From Duncaniella freteri (GTDB taxonomy: Bacteria > Bacteroidota > Bacteroidia > Bacteroidales > Muribaculaceae): a stretch of 64,000 bases of DNA. The notes under the pieces were generated by a model, which worked only from the letters and a program-made list of their open reading frames with translations, was not told the origin of the DNA and searched no databases. Both the position numbers and the translations under genes were made by a program. Positions 22,985 through 31,391 of this stretch are shown piece after piece. Location: the NCBI RefSeq assembly GCF_004766125.1, contig NZ_SJSA01000001.1:1-64000 (forward strand). The letters run 5' to 3'. Position 1 is the first letter of the stretch. Every line of letters begins with the position of its first letter.

Positions 22985-24105
22985 TGGCAACCGAAACACG
23001 ACATATAAACTACAAAAGCGACTTTGTCCTCCGTGAGCGCTTCCGCGACGCTGCCGGCAAAATCGTGCCACTCCCCGACGGGGTGGACTTTGTGCTGACA
23101 TATACAGTTAAGCACGGCCATACTTTCACGGCCTCGCGCTCCGGTGACGCTTATAAAAATTGCCTGCCCGACGGTGACGCCCTGCTTGTCATTTTCAAGG
23201 ATCACGGCTTATGTGAGGGCACGCTGCGCCGTGAACTGCATTTGCAGCTAATTAACGACCTTATGCCCGACGGCCTGCAAAATGTATATTACCCCGCCGA
23301 CCCCGGCGTAGAGCTCTGGCAGTTCGCCACCGACTCCCCGGGCGTCGTGGAGTGCGACCTGTTGGCGGCATACACCCGCGGCCTGCCGTTCACTTATGAG
23401 GATTTCACGCCGGAGCAGTTGGCCGCCCTCAAAGGCGACAAGGGCGACCCGTTCACATGGGCCGACTTTACCCCCACACAGATTGAGATCCTGAAAAAGC
23501 CGGCGACCGAAGCCGCCGACCTCGCCAACACAGCAGCCAAAAAAGCAGACACCGCCGCAAATGAGGTGCGCGAACAGGCGCAAAAACTTGCCGACACATC
23601 GTCCGAAGCGGTCAAGACTTGCAATGCTGCCACCCAAGCCTCAAAAGCCGCCACAGGGGCCGCAGAAACAGCCACAGAGAACGCCCGCAACGCTGCCACG
23701 GCAACCAATGCCGAGCGTGAGCTTACAGAACAGAGCCGCCAACGCCTCGAAGCCGTGCCCGACCGTGCCGAACAGGTAGCCGCGCCAATTCCCGACGGGC
23801 TGCGCGTCATCAGCCCGGGCGTTGTCACTCTTGGCAACGACGTGCCCCAATATATCCGCGCCCGGGTGCTTCCCGCCGGTGCGCTTCAAAATGTAATTTT
23901 TCAGGCTTTCGGCGGAGCTGCCGGAGTGGAGCCCGACGGGCGTGTGCTGCCATTCCGCCCGGGTGTCGCCCAGGTGCATGTTATCCCCACGCTCGGCACT
24001 CGCTTTTACCAGACTGTTGAGCTGCGCGTTGTCGCTCCCTCCCTGCGTCTGGCCGCCCCGGGCGCGCTCCGCCTCGACTCTGCCGGCAATATTCGTTTAA
24101 CTTGA
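22984..24105 (+). CDS. Fibre-like protein with coiled coil and Ig-like C-terminal domain
   Basis: 373 residues. Residues 1-130 form a beta-rich baseplate-attachment-like domain. AALKGDKGDPFTWADFTPTQ (about 150-170) is a spacer typical of Bacteroidales phage fibres. An Ala/Thr-rich coiled coil runs to about residue 255. The last 100 residues share the module of the preceding protein, ending LRLDSAGNIRLT. It probably forms a second, shorter fibre or a decoration. Sequence is GC-rich and intact. Confidence 0.55.
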   Translation: MATETRHINYKSDFVLRERFRDAAGKIVPLPDGVDFVLTYTVKHGHTFTASRSGDAYKNCLPDGDALLVIFKDHGLCEGTLRRELHLQLINDLMPDGLQNVYYPADPGVELWQFATDSPGVVECDLLAAYTRGLPFTYEDFTPEQLAALKGDKGDPFTWADFTPTQIEILKKPATEAADLANTAAKKADTAANEVREQAQKLADTSSEAVKTCNAATQASKAATGAAETATENARNAATATNAERELTEQSRQRLEAVPDRAEQVAAPIPDGLRVISPGVVTLGNDVPQYIRARVLPAGALQNVIFQAFGGAAGVEPDGRVLPFRPGVAQVHVIPTLGTRFYQTVELRVVAPSLRLAAPGALRLDSAGNIRLT

Positions 24106-24117
24106 CATTTCACCGCA

Positions 24118-25362
24118 ATGGCTAATTTTTTAGATAACATCCGCGACTATTTCAGCCGCCCCACACGCTCCCAGCTTCAGACGCTGGCGCGCGCCGTCGC
24201 CTCCAAAAAGGGGGTGCAGATTTCGGCAATGCTCCAGCAGCAGTCCGACTCCCTGACAAAAAAGGACATTGCCGACTGGCGAGCCGCTAACCAAATGGCT
24301 ATCGACTACGAAAACCCAAACCGTTGCCGCCTTTATGATATTTACGCCGATTGCGTCCTCGACGCCCACCTCTCCGGCTGTATCGCCCAGCGCAAGGGCA
24401 AAGTGTTGCAGAAAGATTTCCGCCTCGTGGACCAGAACGGCAAGGAAAACACCGCCGCCACCGAACTGCTGCAAAGTGAGTGGTTCGCCGATTTCCTCAG
24501 CCTGTGTCTGGATTCTATCTACTGGGGGCCGACCCTCATACAGTTGGGCGACATCATACGCGACGGCGGCCCGCTCCGTTTCAATAATGTGGAGCTTGTG
24601 CCGCGTAAGCATGTCATCCCTGAATATGGGGTTGTCGTGCGCTCCCCCGGCGACGACTGGCGCGGCGGCATTTCCTACCGTGAGGGCGACGTGGCTAACT
24701 GGTGCGTGGAAGTGGGCAAGCCGCGAGACCTCGGCCTGCTACTGAAGTGCGCCCCCTCATGTATCAGCAAAAAAAATATGCTGGCCTACTGGGACGTATT
24801 CGGCGAGATCTTCGGTATGCCTATGCGCATAGCCCGCGTTAACTCTCTCGACGAAGCGGAGCGCGCAAAGGTGGAGGCGTCTCTGCGCGACATGGGCGCG
24901 GCTCAGTACATCGTGGCGAGCGACGGCACCGAAATTGAAATTAAGGAAAGCAGCCGCGGCGACGCTTACAACGTCTATGACCGCCGCGTGGACCGCTGTA
25001 ACTCCGAACTGTCTAAGGTGGTGTTAAATCAAACAATGACTATTGACTCCGGCTCCTCGCTCTCGCAGTCAGAAGTGCACCTTGAAATTTTTGAGCGCAC
25101 CACCGAAAGCGACGCCACAATGTGCGCCCACATCATCAACGGCCGGCTCCTCCCGCTCATGGTCCTGCACGGCTTCCCGGTCAAGGGCCTGCGCTTCCAG
25201 TGGAACAATGCCGCCGCGTTCTCTCCGGCTGAAAACCGCGAAAACCTGCGCCTCGTACTTGAATATTTCAACGTGCCGGGCGAACACATCACCGAAACAC
25301 TCGGCATCCCGGTGGAGTCTCCGCGCGAAGCCAAAACACAGCCCGACCGTTTTTTCGACTGA
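24118..25362 (+). CDS. Portal protein (Mu gp29, DUF935)
   Basis: 414 residues. It contains ANQMAIDYENPNRCRLYDIY and HLSGCIAQRKGKVLQKDFRL early, and MPMRIARVNSLDEAERAKVE later, matching Mu gp29-type portals. The portal forms the dodecameric ring at the head vertex through which DNA enters. The MuF gene follows, as in Mu. Confidence 0.85.
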   Translation: MANFLDNIRDYFSRPTRSQLQTLARAVASKKGVQISAMLQQQSDSLTKKDIADWRAANQMAIDYENPNRCRLYDIYADCVLDAHLSGCIAQRKGKVLQKDFRLVDQNGKENTAATELLQSEWFADFLSLCLDSIYWGPTLIQLGDIIRDGGPLRFNNVELVPRKHVIPEYGVVVRSPGDDWRGGISYREGDVANWCVEVGKPRDLGLLLKCAPSCISKKNMLAYWDVFGEIFGMPMRIARVNSLDEAERAKVEASLRDMGAAQYIVASDGTEIEIKESSRGDAYNVYDRRVDRCNSELSKVVLNQTMTIDSGSSLSQSEVHLEIFERTTESDATMCAHIINGRLLPLMVLHGFPVKGLRFQWNNAAAFSPAENRENLRLVLEYFNVPGEHITETLGIPVESPREAKTQPDRFFD

Positions 25363-25385
25363 GCCGCACCCGGTCGCTTCTGGGA

Positions 25386-26987
25386 GTGGCCGGGCTGCGG
25401 CGCTCATATCTCGCGTTTAACGCCGCTTTGGGCGATTTGTATAGCGACGACCTCCTGCGACTCGCAGACGCGCCAGACAAGCCCGATTTTGACGACACGG
25501 CATTTTTTGACGCTGCCGGCATGGTCTATAATGCCGGTGGCTTCGACGCGTCGCAACTTTCCACCCCCGAAGCGCGCCGCCTCATCGCAGAGACTCTCAA
25601 GCAGATTAACCGCGCCATTTCCTCCGGCGTCTCCTATGAGGTGCCGGAAACGGTGCGCCATGCCCTCGAAAACAATGCTTTTATTTTCTCCGGCTTCAAG
25701 GCTTACCACACGCTCCGCGAGGTGGGCTTGTCGCTCACTACCGACACCGGCGAAATAAAGCCCTTTGAGCAGTTCCGCCGCGACGTGGAAAAAGTCAACA
25801 ACCAATATAACCACAATTACCTTTATGCGGAATATAACCACGCGGTCGGGGCTTCTCTTATGGCTGAACGCTGGCAAAAGATTGAAGCCGACGGCGACAA
25901 ATACGACCTGCAATACCGCACGGCCATGGACGACCGTGTGCGTGAGGATCACGCCATTCTACATAACACGACGCTGCCACCCTCTGACCCGTTCTGGGAA
26001 ATGTATCTGCCGCCCAATGGCTGGAATTGTCGCTGTACGGCGGTACAGGTCCGCAAGGGCAAATATCCCCAGAGCGACCCGGCCCTCTCCATGCTCCGGG
26101 GCAACAACTGCACCGAAGCGGCCAAACAGCAGATTTTCCGCTTCAATCCCGGCAAAACATTAGAACTGTTTCCAGCCAAGCACCCATATTTCAAAGGGCC
26201 GAAGCCGCAGCAGGTAAAGCAGGCCATTGAGGGCTACACACCTGCGGAGTGGACCCCTAAAACAGTGGCCGAAGCTGAGCAATTTTTCCGCGACAAACTC
26301 GGCGTTAACTGCTCCCTAAAAGGCTTTACTAAAACCAATATGGCACAAATTGAGTCTATTTTCCGAAGCGTGGAGCGCCATTTTCAATGTTGGCCGGAAC
26401 TAAAAAAAGAAACGTTGTTTGTCGGTACCATTCGCGGTCGTACTGAGTTAATGACCTCCGCGCTGTTTGAGGAATACAAACGACTATACCCGGGACAACG
26501 TGAAAGCCTCCTGCTGGATATGGCTAAAAAATACGCCCGCAAAGCCTGTGCAAGTCCCGGTTGTTATGCCTATTCTCACGGATATGGCAAGCAGTACGGT
26601 TTAAGCGGTATTTGTTTTAACACCTCATGGGCTGGCGAAAAAATAGATAAGTCACTCGCCAGCGATGTTAAAAGCAAGTGGCACCCGCCCGGCTGCGGTA
26701 CTCTTAAAGCGGTTTTTGACCATGAGCTGGGCCATGAGATTGACCGCCTGCTGGGCCTCCGCTCAAATGCAGACTTTCTCAAGCTGTTCAATCAGGAACA
26801 CAGCAAGGGCAAAGCGCACATTACCGAGGTACTCTCAACCTATGGCAATAAAAATGCCGCTGAGTTCATCGCTGAGGCGTGGTCCGAATATCTTAACAAC
26901 GAAAAACCGCGGCCAATAGCGGTCGCGGTGGGTAATATCATTAAAAAACTATATGAAGAAAAACATCAATCTTCATCAAGCAAATAA
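25386..26987 (+). CDS. MuF head protein with C-terminal HExxH metallopeptidase toxin-like domain
   Basis: 533 residues from a GTG start. Residues about 130-230 are the MuF (Mu gp30, head morphogenesis) domain, ending in the typical MYLPPNGWNCRCTAVQVRKG. After a linker, residues about 290-533 form a second domain with HELGH at 446-450 and a downstream Glu-rich helix (EFIAEAWSEYL) that can supply the third zinc ligand, a zincin. MuF proteins are packaged inside the head, and MuF fusions to toxin domains are known polymorphic toxins. The gene's end overlaps the opposed small gene at 26966-27193, the candidate immunity gene. Confidence 0.8.
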   Translation: MAGLRRSYLAFNAALGDLYSDDLLRLADAPDKPDFDDTAFFDAAGMVYNAGGFDASQLSTPEARRLIAETLKQINRAISSGVSYEVPETVRHALENNAFIFSGFKAYHTLREVGLSLTTDTGEIKPFEQFRRDVEKVNNQYNHNYLYAEYNHAVGASLMAERWQKIEADGDKYDLQYRTAMDDRVREDHAILHNTTLPPSDPFWEMYLPPNGWNCRCTAVQVRKGKYPQSDPALSMLRGNNCTEAAKQQIFRFNPGKTLELFPAKHPYFKGPKPQQVKQAIEGYTPAEWTPKTVAEAEQFFRDKLGVNCSLKGFTKTNMAQIESIFRSVERHFQCWPELKKETLFVGTIRGRTELMTSALFEEYKRLYPGQRESLLLDMAKKYARKACASPGCYAYSHGYGKQYGLSGICFNTSWAGEKIDKSLASDVKSKWHPPGCGTLKAVFDHELGHEIDRLLGLRSNADFLKLFNQEHSKGKAHITEVLSTYGNKNAAEFIAEAWSEYLNNEKPRPIAVAVGNIIKKLYEEKHQSSSSK

Positions 26988-27193
26988 ACGCGCATTTTCT
27001 CGCGCTCCCCCTTGGGTTCAAATACAAAATTGCCCTTTTGTCCGGGCAATATATGGTCGTGACTCTCTGCCCCGTCCTCTATGATTTCAGACGGGATAAA
27101 GTCAAAAGCGGCACAGGTAAGCCCACGCCGAAAATGCTTGCAGTCCTCACACATGTAAGGTTGCGTTATTTCCTTATCGATAATATGTCCCAT
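26966..27193 (-). CDS. Small Cys-containing protein, candidate immunity to the MuF domain
   Basis: 75 residues. CEDCKHFRRGLTCAAFDFIP carries three Cys and one His that could bind metal, followed by ESHDHILPGQKGNFVFEP. Similar small proteins occur beside phage head genes. It runs against the structural operon, its 3' end overlaps the toxin-like gene by 22 bp, and it has its own promoter. Immunity is inferred from position and lysogenic expression only. A plain head-associated protein is the alternative. Confidence 0.55.
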   Translation of the reverse strand: MGHIIDKEITQPYMCEDCKHFRRGLTCAAFDFIPSEIIEDGAESHDHILPGQKGNFVFEPKGEREKMRVYLLDED

Positions 27194-27201
27194 TGTAGCC
27201 G

Positions 27202-27231
27202 CAAATTTAATAATTTATTCTGGTATAACAA
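27202..27231 (-). promoter_or_regulatory. Host-type promoter for the small Cys protein
   Basis: Reading leftward, TTG (27231-27229), exactly 19 bases, then TAAATTTG (27209-27202) fit TTTG-N19-TAnnTTTG. The ATG at 27193 is only 9 bases on, so the mRNA would be nearly leaderless. Confidence 0.7.
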
Positions 27232-27249
27232 CACTTAAACACCAATTAA

Positions 27250-27732
27250 ATGCTCGACCCCAAGCAATTAAAGGCCGATATTCTCGAAGATATGCGCGTG
27301 GAGCTCTCCGACGAGTTCGACCGCAACTTTGAACGTAAGGGCTTTTTCTCCGACAAGTGGAAGCCTCGCGCACACGATTACGCGCGTGGCTCGCTCCTCA
27401 TGCAGTCCAAGGCAATGCGCCGCTCCACACAGGGCGAAGTGTCCGGCGACGGCGTGCGCTTTACCTCCTCGGAGCCTTACACGGCCCTGCACAATGAGGG
27501 CGGGACAATCACCGTTACCGGCAAAATGAAACGCTTCTTTTGGGCGAAGTTCAAGGAAACAGGCGAGGTCGGCTGGAAATATATGGCCCTTATGAAAGTG
27601 GGGCAGGTTATCAAAATCCCGCAACGCCAGTTTATCGGCGACGGCCCGGAAACGCAAAAATTGATCCGCGACGTTATCCAGAGCAACCTCGACAAATTCA
27701 ATTTACAACTAACTGAATTTTTAAGACAATGA
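27250..27732 (+). CDS. Virion morphogenesis protein (Mu gpG type)
   Basis: 160 residues. It contains FERKGFFSDKWKPRA, then GVRFTSSEPYTALHNEGGTI, and ends with PQRQFIGDGPETQKLIRDV, the conserved layout of phage virion morphogenesis (tail completion) proteins. It helps join tail to head. Translation is coupled to the next gene by an ATGA overlap. Confidence 0.8.
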   Translation: MLDPKQLKADILEDMRVELSDEFDRNFERKGFFSDKWKPRAHDYARGSLLMQSKAMRRSTQGEVSGDGVRFTSSEPYTALHNEGGTITVTGKMKRFFWAKFKETGEVGWKYMALMKVGQVIKIPQRQFIGDGPETQKLIRDVIQSNLDKFNLQLTEFLRQ

Positions 27733-28214
27733 GAAAAGCAATTTTTTACGCTGTGGCCGAAGCCGTGGCCGCTGTTCCGGGCGTGGAGTTCGTGGACCTC
27801 TGGAACGACGACGGCTCGCACTTTTCCGGCGGTGCCGTCTATCCGCTCCCGGCGGTGTTCGTGGAGTTTGAAGCTGTGGAGTGGAAGCAGCAGGGAATGG
27901 GCGCCCGCCGTGGCTCGCTCGCCCTCCGGCTTCATGTCCTCACCCGTGCCGTGCTGACACACGGCCACAACGACCCCCACATTCCTGAAGCCTTTGAGGT
28001 GTTCGACCTCCTCGACCATATCAACGCCGCAATGCAAGGACTGCGCGGCCCCCATTTCTCCGGCTTCATGCTCACCACCTCGGCGACAAACCACGCACAC
28101 ACCGAAATATGGGAAAATGTGGAGCGTTACATCTGCGGGGTGCAGGACATCACCGCTATGCGGCCGCCCTCGCGCGTTCTCGGCCTCTCTGCGGCCATTA
28201 AACAGACCGACTAA
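27729..28214 (+). CDS. Tail terminator-like protein
   Basis: 161 residues, last gene of the rightward operon. Sequence such as RRGSLALRLHVLTRAVLTHG and EAFEVFDLLDHINAAMQGL fits tail terminator or tail completion folds in this position. It is coupled to the gpG-like gene and followed by a terminator. No specific family signature is recognised. Confidence 0.5.
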   Translation: MRKAIFYAVAEAVAAVPGVEFVDLWNDDGSHFSGGAVYPLPAVFVEFEAVEWKQQGMGARRGSLALRLHVLTRAVLTHGHNDPHIPEAFEVFDLLDHINAAMQGLRGPHFSGFMLTTSATNHAHTEIWENVERYICGVQDITAMRPPSRVLGLSAAIKQTD

Positions 28215-28217
28215 TAC

Positions 28218-28252
28218 AACAACACCCCCGGCGGCTCTTGCGTCCGTCAGGG
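28218..28252. terminator. Bidirectional terminator between rightward and early operons
   Basis: AACACCCC pairs with GGGGTGTT around a 20-base loop region, with TTATTTT on the plus side. It separates the last rightward structural gene from the convergent end of the early operon. Confidence 0.7.
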
Positions 28253-28262
28253 GTGTTTATTT

Positions 28263-28499
28263 TCACCAATCATCAAACAGGGAGGGGGCGGTGTCGCGGT
28301 TTCGTTCCTCTTTGTCCGGGTCAACGCCCAGCAAATTTAGATAAGTGCGGTAACAAATGCCAAACTCGGGCTCGATATAGCGCCGCCACACTGCCGCGTA
28401 ACATTTGGCTTGGTTGCCTGCTTCGTAATGCAAGGCCGTGACAGCCTTGATTTTTGCAGCTCGCGCCAGCGTGCTTTTATGTCGCTTTTTGCTTGTCAT
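28263..28499 (-). CDS. Small basic early phage protein
   Basis: 78 residues from the ATG at 28499; an in-frame GTG lies at 28505. The first 25 residues are strongly basic (TSKKRHKSTLARAAKIKAVT). Then YEAGNQAKCYAAVWRRYIEP, then ICYRTYLNLLG suggest a helix-turn-helix-like region. It is the last gene of the leftward early operon. Function unknown. Confidence 0.55.
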   Translation of the reverse strand: MTSKKRHKSTLARAAKIKAVTALHYEAGNQAKCYAAVWRRYIEPEFGICYRTYLNLLGVDPDKEERNRDTAPSLFDDW

Positions 28500-28594
28500 T
28501 CTCACCGATTTTTACTAACTTTGCACTGTCCTTTTACATCAGGCTCAGCGCTGGCGGTTAGCGGCTTCGGTTCGCACGCTGGCGCGGCGTCTTT

Positions 28595-29332
28595 TTAAGG
28601 CTCTGCCTTTGCCTCGGTCTCGTCCGCCTCTGCGGTCGCTTCCGGGGCTTTTTCTTCCTCGGTCAGAAGATCCACGTCTGTAATGCCAAGCGGTATGTTA
28701 CGCCAAGCGCCGGTCCCTTTGTCGCGGTACTGGGCGCGGATATAGCGCCGTGTGGCCGTCGGCTGGTAACTCTCGCGAATAATTTTCACACCCTCTTTGA
28801 ACTGGTCGTCGTCGCTCTCGTCGGCAAGTTTCTGCAACTGGAGCACACGGCTGGCGTTGAGGTTGCCCTGCTTGTCAGTGCTCAGCAGCCGGAGAACGGT
28901 CTGCACAAGCGTTTTGGTTTTCGCGTCGGTCGCAAGGCTTTCAATGTACTTGCGTACCATTGCAATGCCGGCCGTTACCATGTCGCCCCAGCCGTCAACG
29001 GTGTTAACGCCTAATGTCAGGCGCATGGTGCTGTCTTGGTTGGTGAATGTGTGCGACCATTGCCCATCCTCCTTGAAGCCCACGACCTCGGCTTTCATTT
29101 TGAGCACAGTGTCAAAATTGCCGAATACGGTATCTTTTACCGTCTTAATCTGTTCGCTCAGGCTGCGGAGCTCGGGGAGCGCGGTCTCCAGCTCTTGGTC
29201 CACTAATTGCGCGTAAGTCTCGCGCTGCTGTTTGCGGCGCTCTGCCGCTTCCTTTTTCTTTTCGGCTTCCTGAAAAGCCTCCCACTTGGCGAGCTGTTCC
29301 GCCGTCATGGTAACTTGGGTCTTTTCACTCAT
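28595..29332 (-). CDS. DUF3164 early phage protein
   Basis: 245 residues. The N-terminal third is a charged coiled coil (AEQLAKWEAFQEAEKKKEAA). The segment FKEDGQWSHTFTNQDSTMRL, then LGVNTVDGWGDMVTAGI and ADESDDDQFKEGVKIIRES, is the recognisable DUF3164 core found in the early region of Mu-like phages. Function is not established; its place beside gemA and the transposition genes suggests DNA metabolism. The C-terminus is acidic and Ala-rich. Confidence 0.75.
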   Translation of the reverse strand: MSEKTQVTMTAEQLAKWEAFQEAEKKKEAAERRKQQRETYAQLVDQELETALPELRSLSEQIKTVKDTVFGNFDTVLKMKAEVVGFKEDGQWSHTFTNQDSTMRLTLGVNTVDGWGDMVTAGIAMVRKYIESLATDAKTKTLVQTVLRLLSTDKQGNLNASRVLQLQKLADESDDDQFKEGVKIIRESYQPTATRRYIRAQYRDKGTGAWRNIPLGITDVDLLTEEEKAPEATAEADETEAKAEP

Positions 29333-29409
29333 CGGTAAATGGTGTTTAAGTGGTTATTAAATTGTGTTTAACTGTTTCGGTGTTTGTCCTTTTACACCGG
29401 CCCAGCTCC

Positions 29410-29571
29410 TTAGTTGTCGTAGTCCTCGGCGTCGGGACTCTCGAAGTTGAGCGACCCGGCCTCTTGCGAAGCCCACCACGCCAGATCATCCAGCAGCTCG
29501 GCCCGGGCGTTCTCGCTCATGTGCGCCGTCTGCTCTTTAATCATCTCTTTAATCTTTTCAAGTTCTTTCAT
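29410..29571 (-). CDS. Small acidic early protein
   Basis: 53 residues: a helical N-terminus (MKELEKIKEMIKEQTAHMSE), then RAELLDDLAWWASQEAG, and an acidic end. It starts inside the end of the membrane-protein gene, an operon-type overlap, and occupies a gap that would otherwise be empty. Function unknown. Confidence 0.55.
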   Translation of the reverse strand: MKELEKIKEMIKEQTAHMSENARAELLDDLAWWASQEAGSLNFESPDAEDYDN

Positions 29572-29752
29572 TGTTTCGCTTTTTGAATTGCGCTTTTATT
29601 AGTTTGCCGGCTTCTCCGGGCTTGCCTACCAGCAGCCACGCCACCATCTCCAGCAACAGACCGCCCATGAGCACCGCAACGGCTATTGCTATCCATGCCC
29701 ACCAGAATGGGAGGCATACTTTGCGCAGGTTCTTTTTAGTTTTCTCTTTCAT
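29558..29752 (-). CDS. Small early membrane protein
   Basis: 64 residues from the ATG at 29752. A basic N-terminus (MKEKTKKNLRK) is followed by one long hydrophobic segment (FWWAWIAIAVAVLMGGLLLE) that spans the membrane once or twice, and a basic tail. It lies between gemA-like and the small acidic gene and overlaps the latter. No role assigned. Confidence 0.55.
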   Translation of the reverse strand: MKEKTKKNLRKVCLPFWWAWIAIAVAVLMGGLLLEMVAWLLVGKPGEAGKLIKAQFKKRNNERT

Positions 29753-29756
29753 TCTC

Positions 29757-30251
29757 TTAATTGTTTGAGGGGTCAAAACTGCCGGGGGTCGTGTAGTGCT
29801 GCATGAGCAGCGCGTCGGTCAAAGCGTCAACCGCCCGGGCGTCTTTTACCTTGTTGTTAAATGTCGCTATGAGGTTGCGCAGCCTCTCGCGGGGTATTTT
29901 GTTGAAGTCGCTGTAACCACTCGCACGCTCTGCAATACCTTTGATCTTCGCCACGTTCTCGGGCTGCCCGGTCTGCCGAAGCCAGCCGCCAATCGCGGCA
30001 ATTACCTGCTTGCGCAGTTTGTCAAGTCTGGCCGTGCCCTGCTTCTCGTCCACCTGCTCGCTCAGCTTGGCGCAAATGTCTATGAGCTGGTGTTGGCTCA
30101 GGTCGCGGCTGCTCTCAACGCCCCAGCTTGTCAGGATCGCGCGCTTGGCTTCATCATCAAGCCCCAGCACCGTGCAAAGGGTGTGATAACGCTTTAATAG
30201 CCCTTTGTGGATTTGGTCCATTGTTTTATTTTCCTTTTTCGCCATTGTCAT
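29757..30251 (-). CDS. GemA-like regulatory protein (Mu gp16, DUF1018)
   Basis: 164 residues. GLLKRYHTLCTVLGLDDEAK, then ILTSWGVESSRDLSQHQLID is the DUF1018 signature. In Mu, GemA/gp16 is an early protein that modulates host gene expression and DNA topology. The start may be 30251 or one of two downstream ATGs. It lies in the expected early position, after the ATPase gene. Confidence 0.75.
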   Translation of the reverse strand: MTMAKKENKTMDQIHKGLLKRYHTLCTVLGLDDEAKRAILTSWGVESSRDLSQHQLIDICAKLSEQVDEKQGTARLDKLRKQVIAAIGGWLRQTGQPENVAKIKGIAERASGYSDFNKIPRERLRNLIATFNNKVKDARAVDALTDALLMQHYTTPGSFDPSNN

Positions 30252-30899
30252 TTACTTTAATTGTTCTGCCCAATACTCTGCCGCGCCCTGCTCCCAGATT
30301 ATGAAGTCCGCGCCGCCCTCGCCCCGCTCTGCGTCCTCGTAGCGTGTCGTAACAAATGCCTTGAAGCCCTCAACCTTGATTTTTATCTCGGCGTCATAGC
30401 GGATTTTTCCGGCCAACTTGCCGTCCGGATCCTTGCCTGCCCGGTCGGCCTGACTTATGAAAATAAACAGTTTATCGGGGTACTCTCTTTTGAGCTTCTT
30501 AAAGCTGGCCCAGTTGAAGCCGTCCAGATATTGCACGCTGTCAATTATGATTATTTCAGGGCTTTTGCGCTTGTTCAGACGCGCCCGGAGCTCGGGGAGT
30601 TCCTCTTTGTTCAGCAGGATCACACTGTTGCCGGCTTCGCCCATTCCGACGCGCTCCCATGCCTTTTGCAGTGATAGGCTCAACCCCTGCTCGAGGCTGT
30701 TGTAGGCCACGCGCCCAAAGTTCGCCAGATACTTGCAGAGCATGAGCGTAAACGTGGTTTTGCCGGAGCCGGAGCCGCCCCATATTATCCACGTTCCGCG
30801 AAGCTCGGGACGGCCGAAGCTCGCCAGCCATTCACCGGCAAACTCCACCGTCTCAAACCGCGCTGCAAGCACATTTTGATTGCTTATCGCTCTGCTCAT
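30252..30899 (-). CDS. RecA-like ATPase, early phage protein
   Basis: 215 residues. Walker A GGSGSGKTTF begins at residue 41. Walker B is SPEIIIIDSVQYLDGF. KLFIFISQADRAGKD fits the sensor strand of RecA/DnaB-like ATPases. It lacks a DNA-binding extension. It is a core early gene in Bacteroidales Mu-like phages, perhaps helping replication or repair. It sits between an unknown protein and GemA. The exact partner is not known. Confidence 0.7.
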   Translation of the reverse strand: MSRAISNQNVLAARFETVEFAGEWLASFGRPELRGTWIIWGGSGSGKTTFTLMLCKYLANFGRVAYNSLEQGLSLSLQKAWERVGMGEAGNSVILLNKEELPELRARLNKRKSPEIIIIDSVQYLDGFNWASFKKLKREYPDKLFIFISQADRAGKDPDGKLAGKIRYDAEIKIKVEGFKAFVTTRYEDAERGEGGADFIIWEQGAAEYWAEQLK

Positions 30900-30906
30900 T
30901 CTCTCG

Positions 30907-31185
30907 TTATTTCATCTTTGGCCGAAGTCTCAGCACATTGGGACCGTACCCCTTGGCCTCAATCATCTTGTTTAATGCTTTTCGTTTTGCCGCCAAATCC
31001 TCGGAAGTGCTGGCGGTAATTTTCACTACAAGCACCCGGCGACCTGTAAGCGGCTGCGTTGTCCGTTTAACTGTTATGTCGCACGTCCAGCCCTCCTCGA
31101 GCCATGTCTGCAACACCTCGGGCACCCACCCGGGCATTAGCTCGAAAGTGCTGCTATATTTCAGTGTTACGGGGTAAGGTTTCAT
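30907..31185 (-). CDS. Early phage protein, unrecognised
   Basis: 92 residues, basic, with predicted strands PVTLKYSSTFELMPGWVPEV and RRVLVVKITASTSEDLAAKR. It overlaps the gene before it by 4 bp (ATGA) and is followed closely by the RecA-like ATPase gene. Probably a small nucleic-acid-binding accessory, but no family is recognised. Confidence 0.55.
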   Translation of the reverse strand: MKPYPVTLKYSSTFELMPGWVPEVLQTWLEEGWTCDITVKRTTQPLTGRRVLVVKITASTSEDLAAKRKALNKMIEAKGYGPNVLRLRPKMK

Positions 31186-31391
31186 TTTTGAATTTGTTTT
31201 TTATATTCTCTTAGTCGCCGTATGCAAGCGCCCATTATGAGCGCTTGGTCGGTCTTGCCTTTGATGTTTCCGGCAATGGTTGCCACGATTGTGTCGGTTA
31301 GCACCTCCAGAGCCTGCCCCATGTCGTCACACTCGCAAATAGTGTTATAGACCTTGTAGCTTATCTCCGTGCTTTTGTTCTGCTTGCTCAT
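31182..31391 (-). CDS. Small early phage protein, unrecognised
   Basis: 69 residues from the ATG at 31391, which overlaps the stop of the MuB-like gene; an upstream GTG-type start at 31418 is less likely. Mostly helical (YNTICECDDMGQALEVLTDT), ending in a Lys-rich tail. Coupled on both sides by ATGA-type overlaps. Function unknown. Confidence 0.5.
   Translation of the reverse strand: MSKQNKSTEISYKVYNTICECDDMGQALEVLTDTIVATIAGNIKGKTDQALIMGACIRRLREYKKQIQK

Noticed and set aside
28518-28530. TAACTTTG promoter-like element pointing right in the early operon
   Set aside because: No -33 element at the right distance and no gene downstream on that strand; probably chance.
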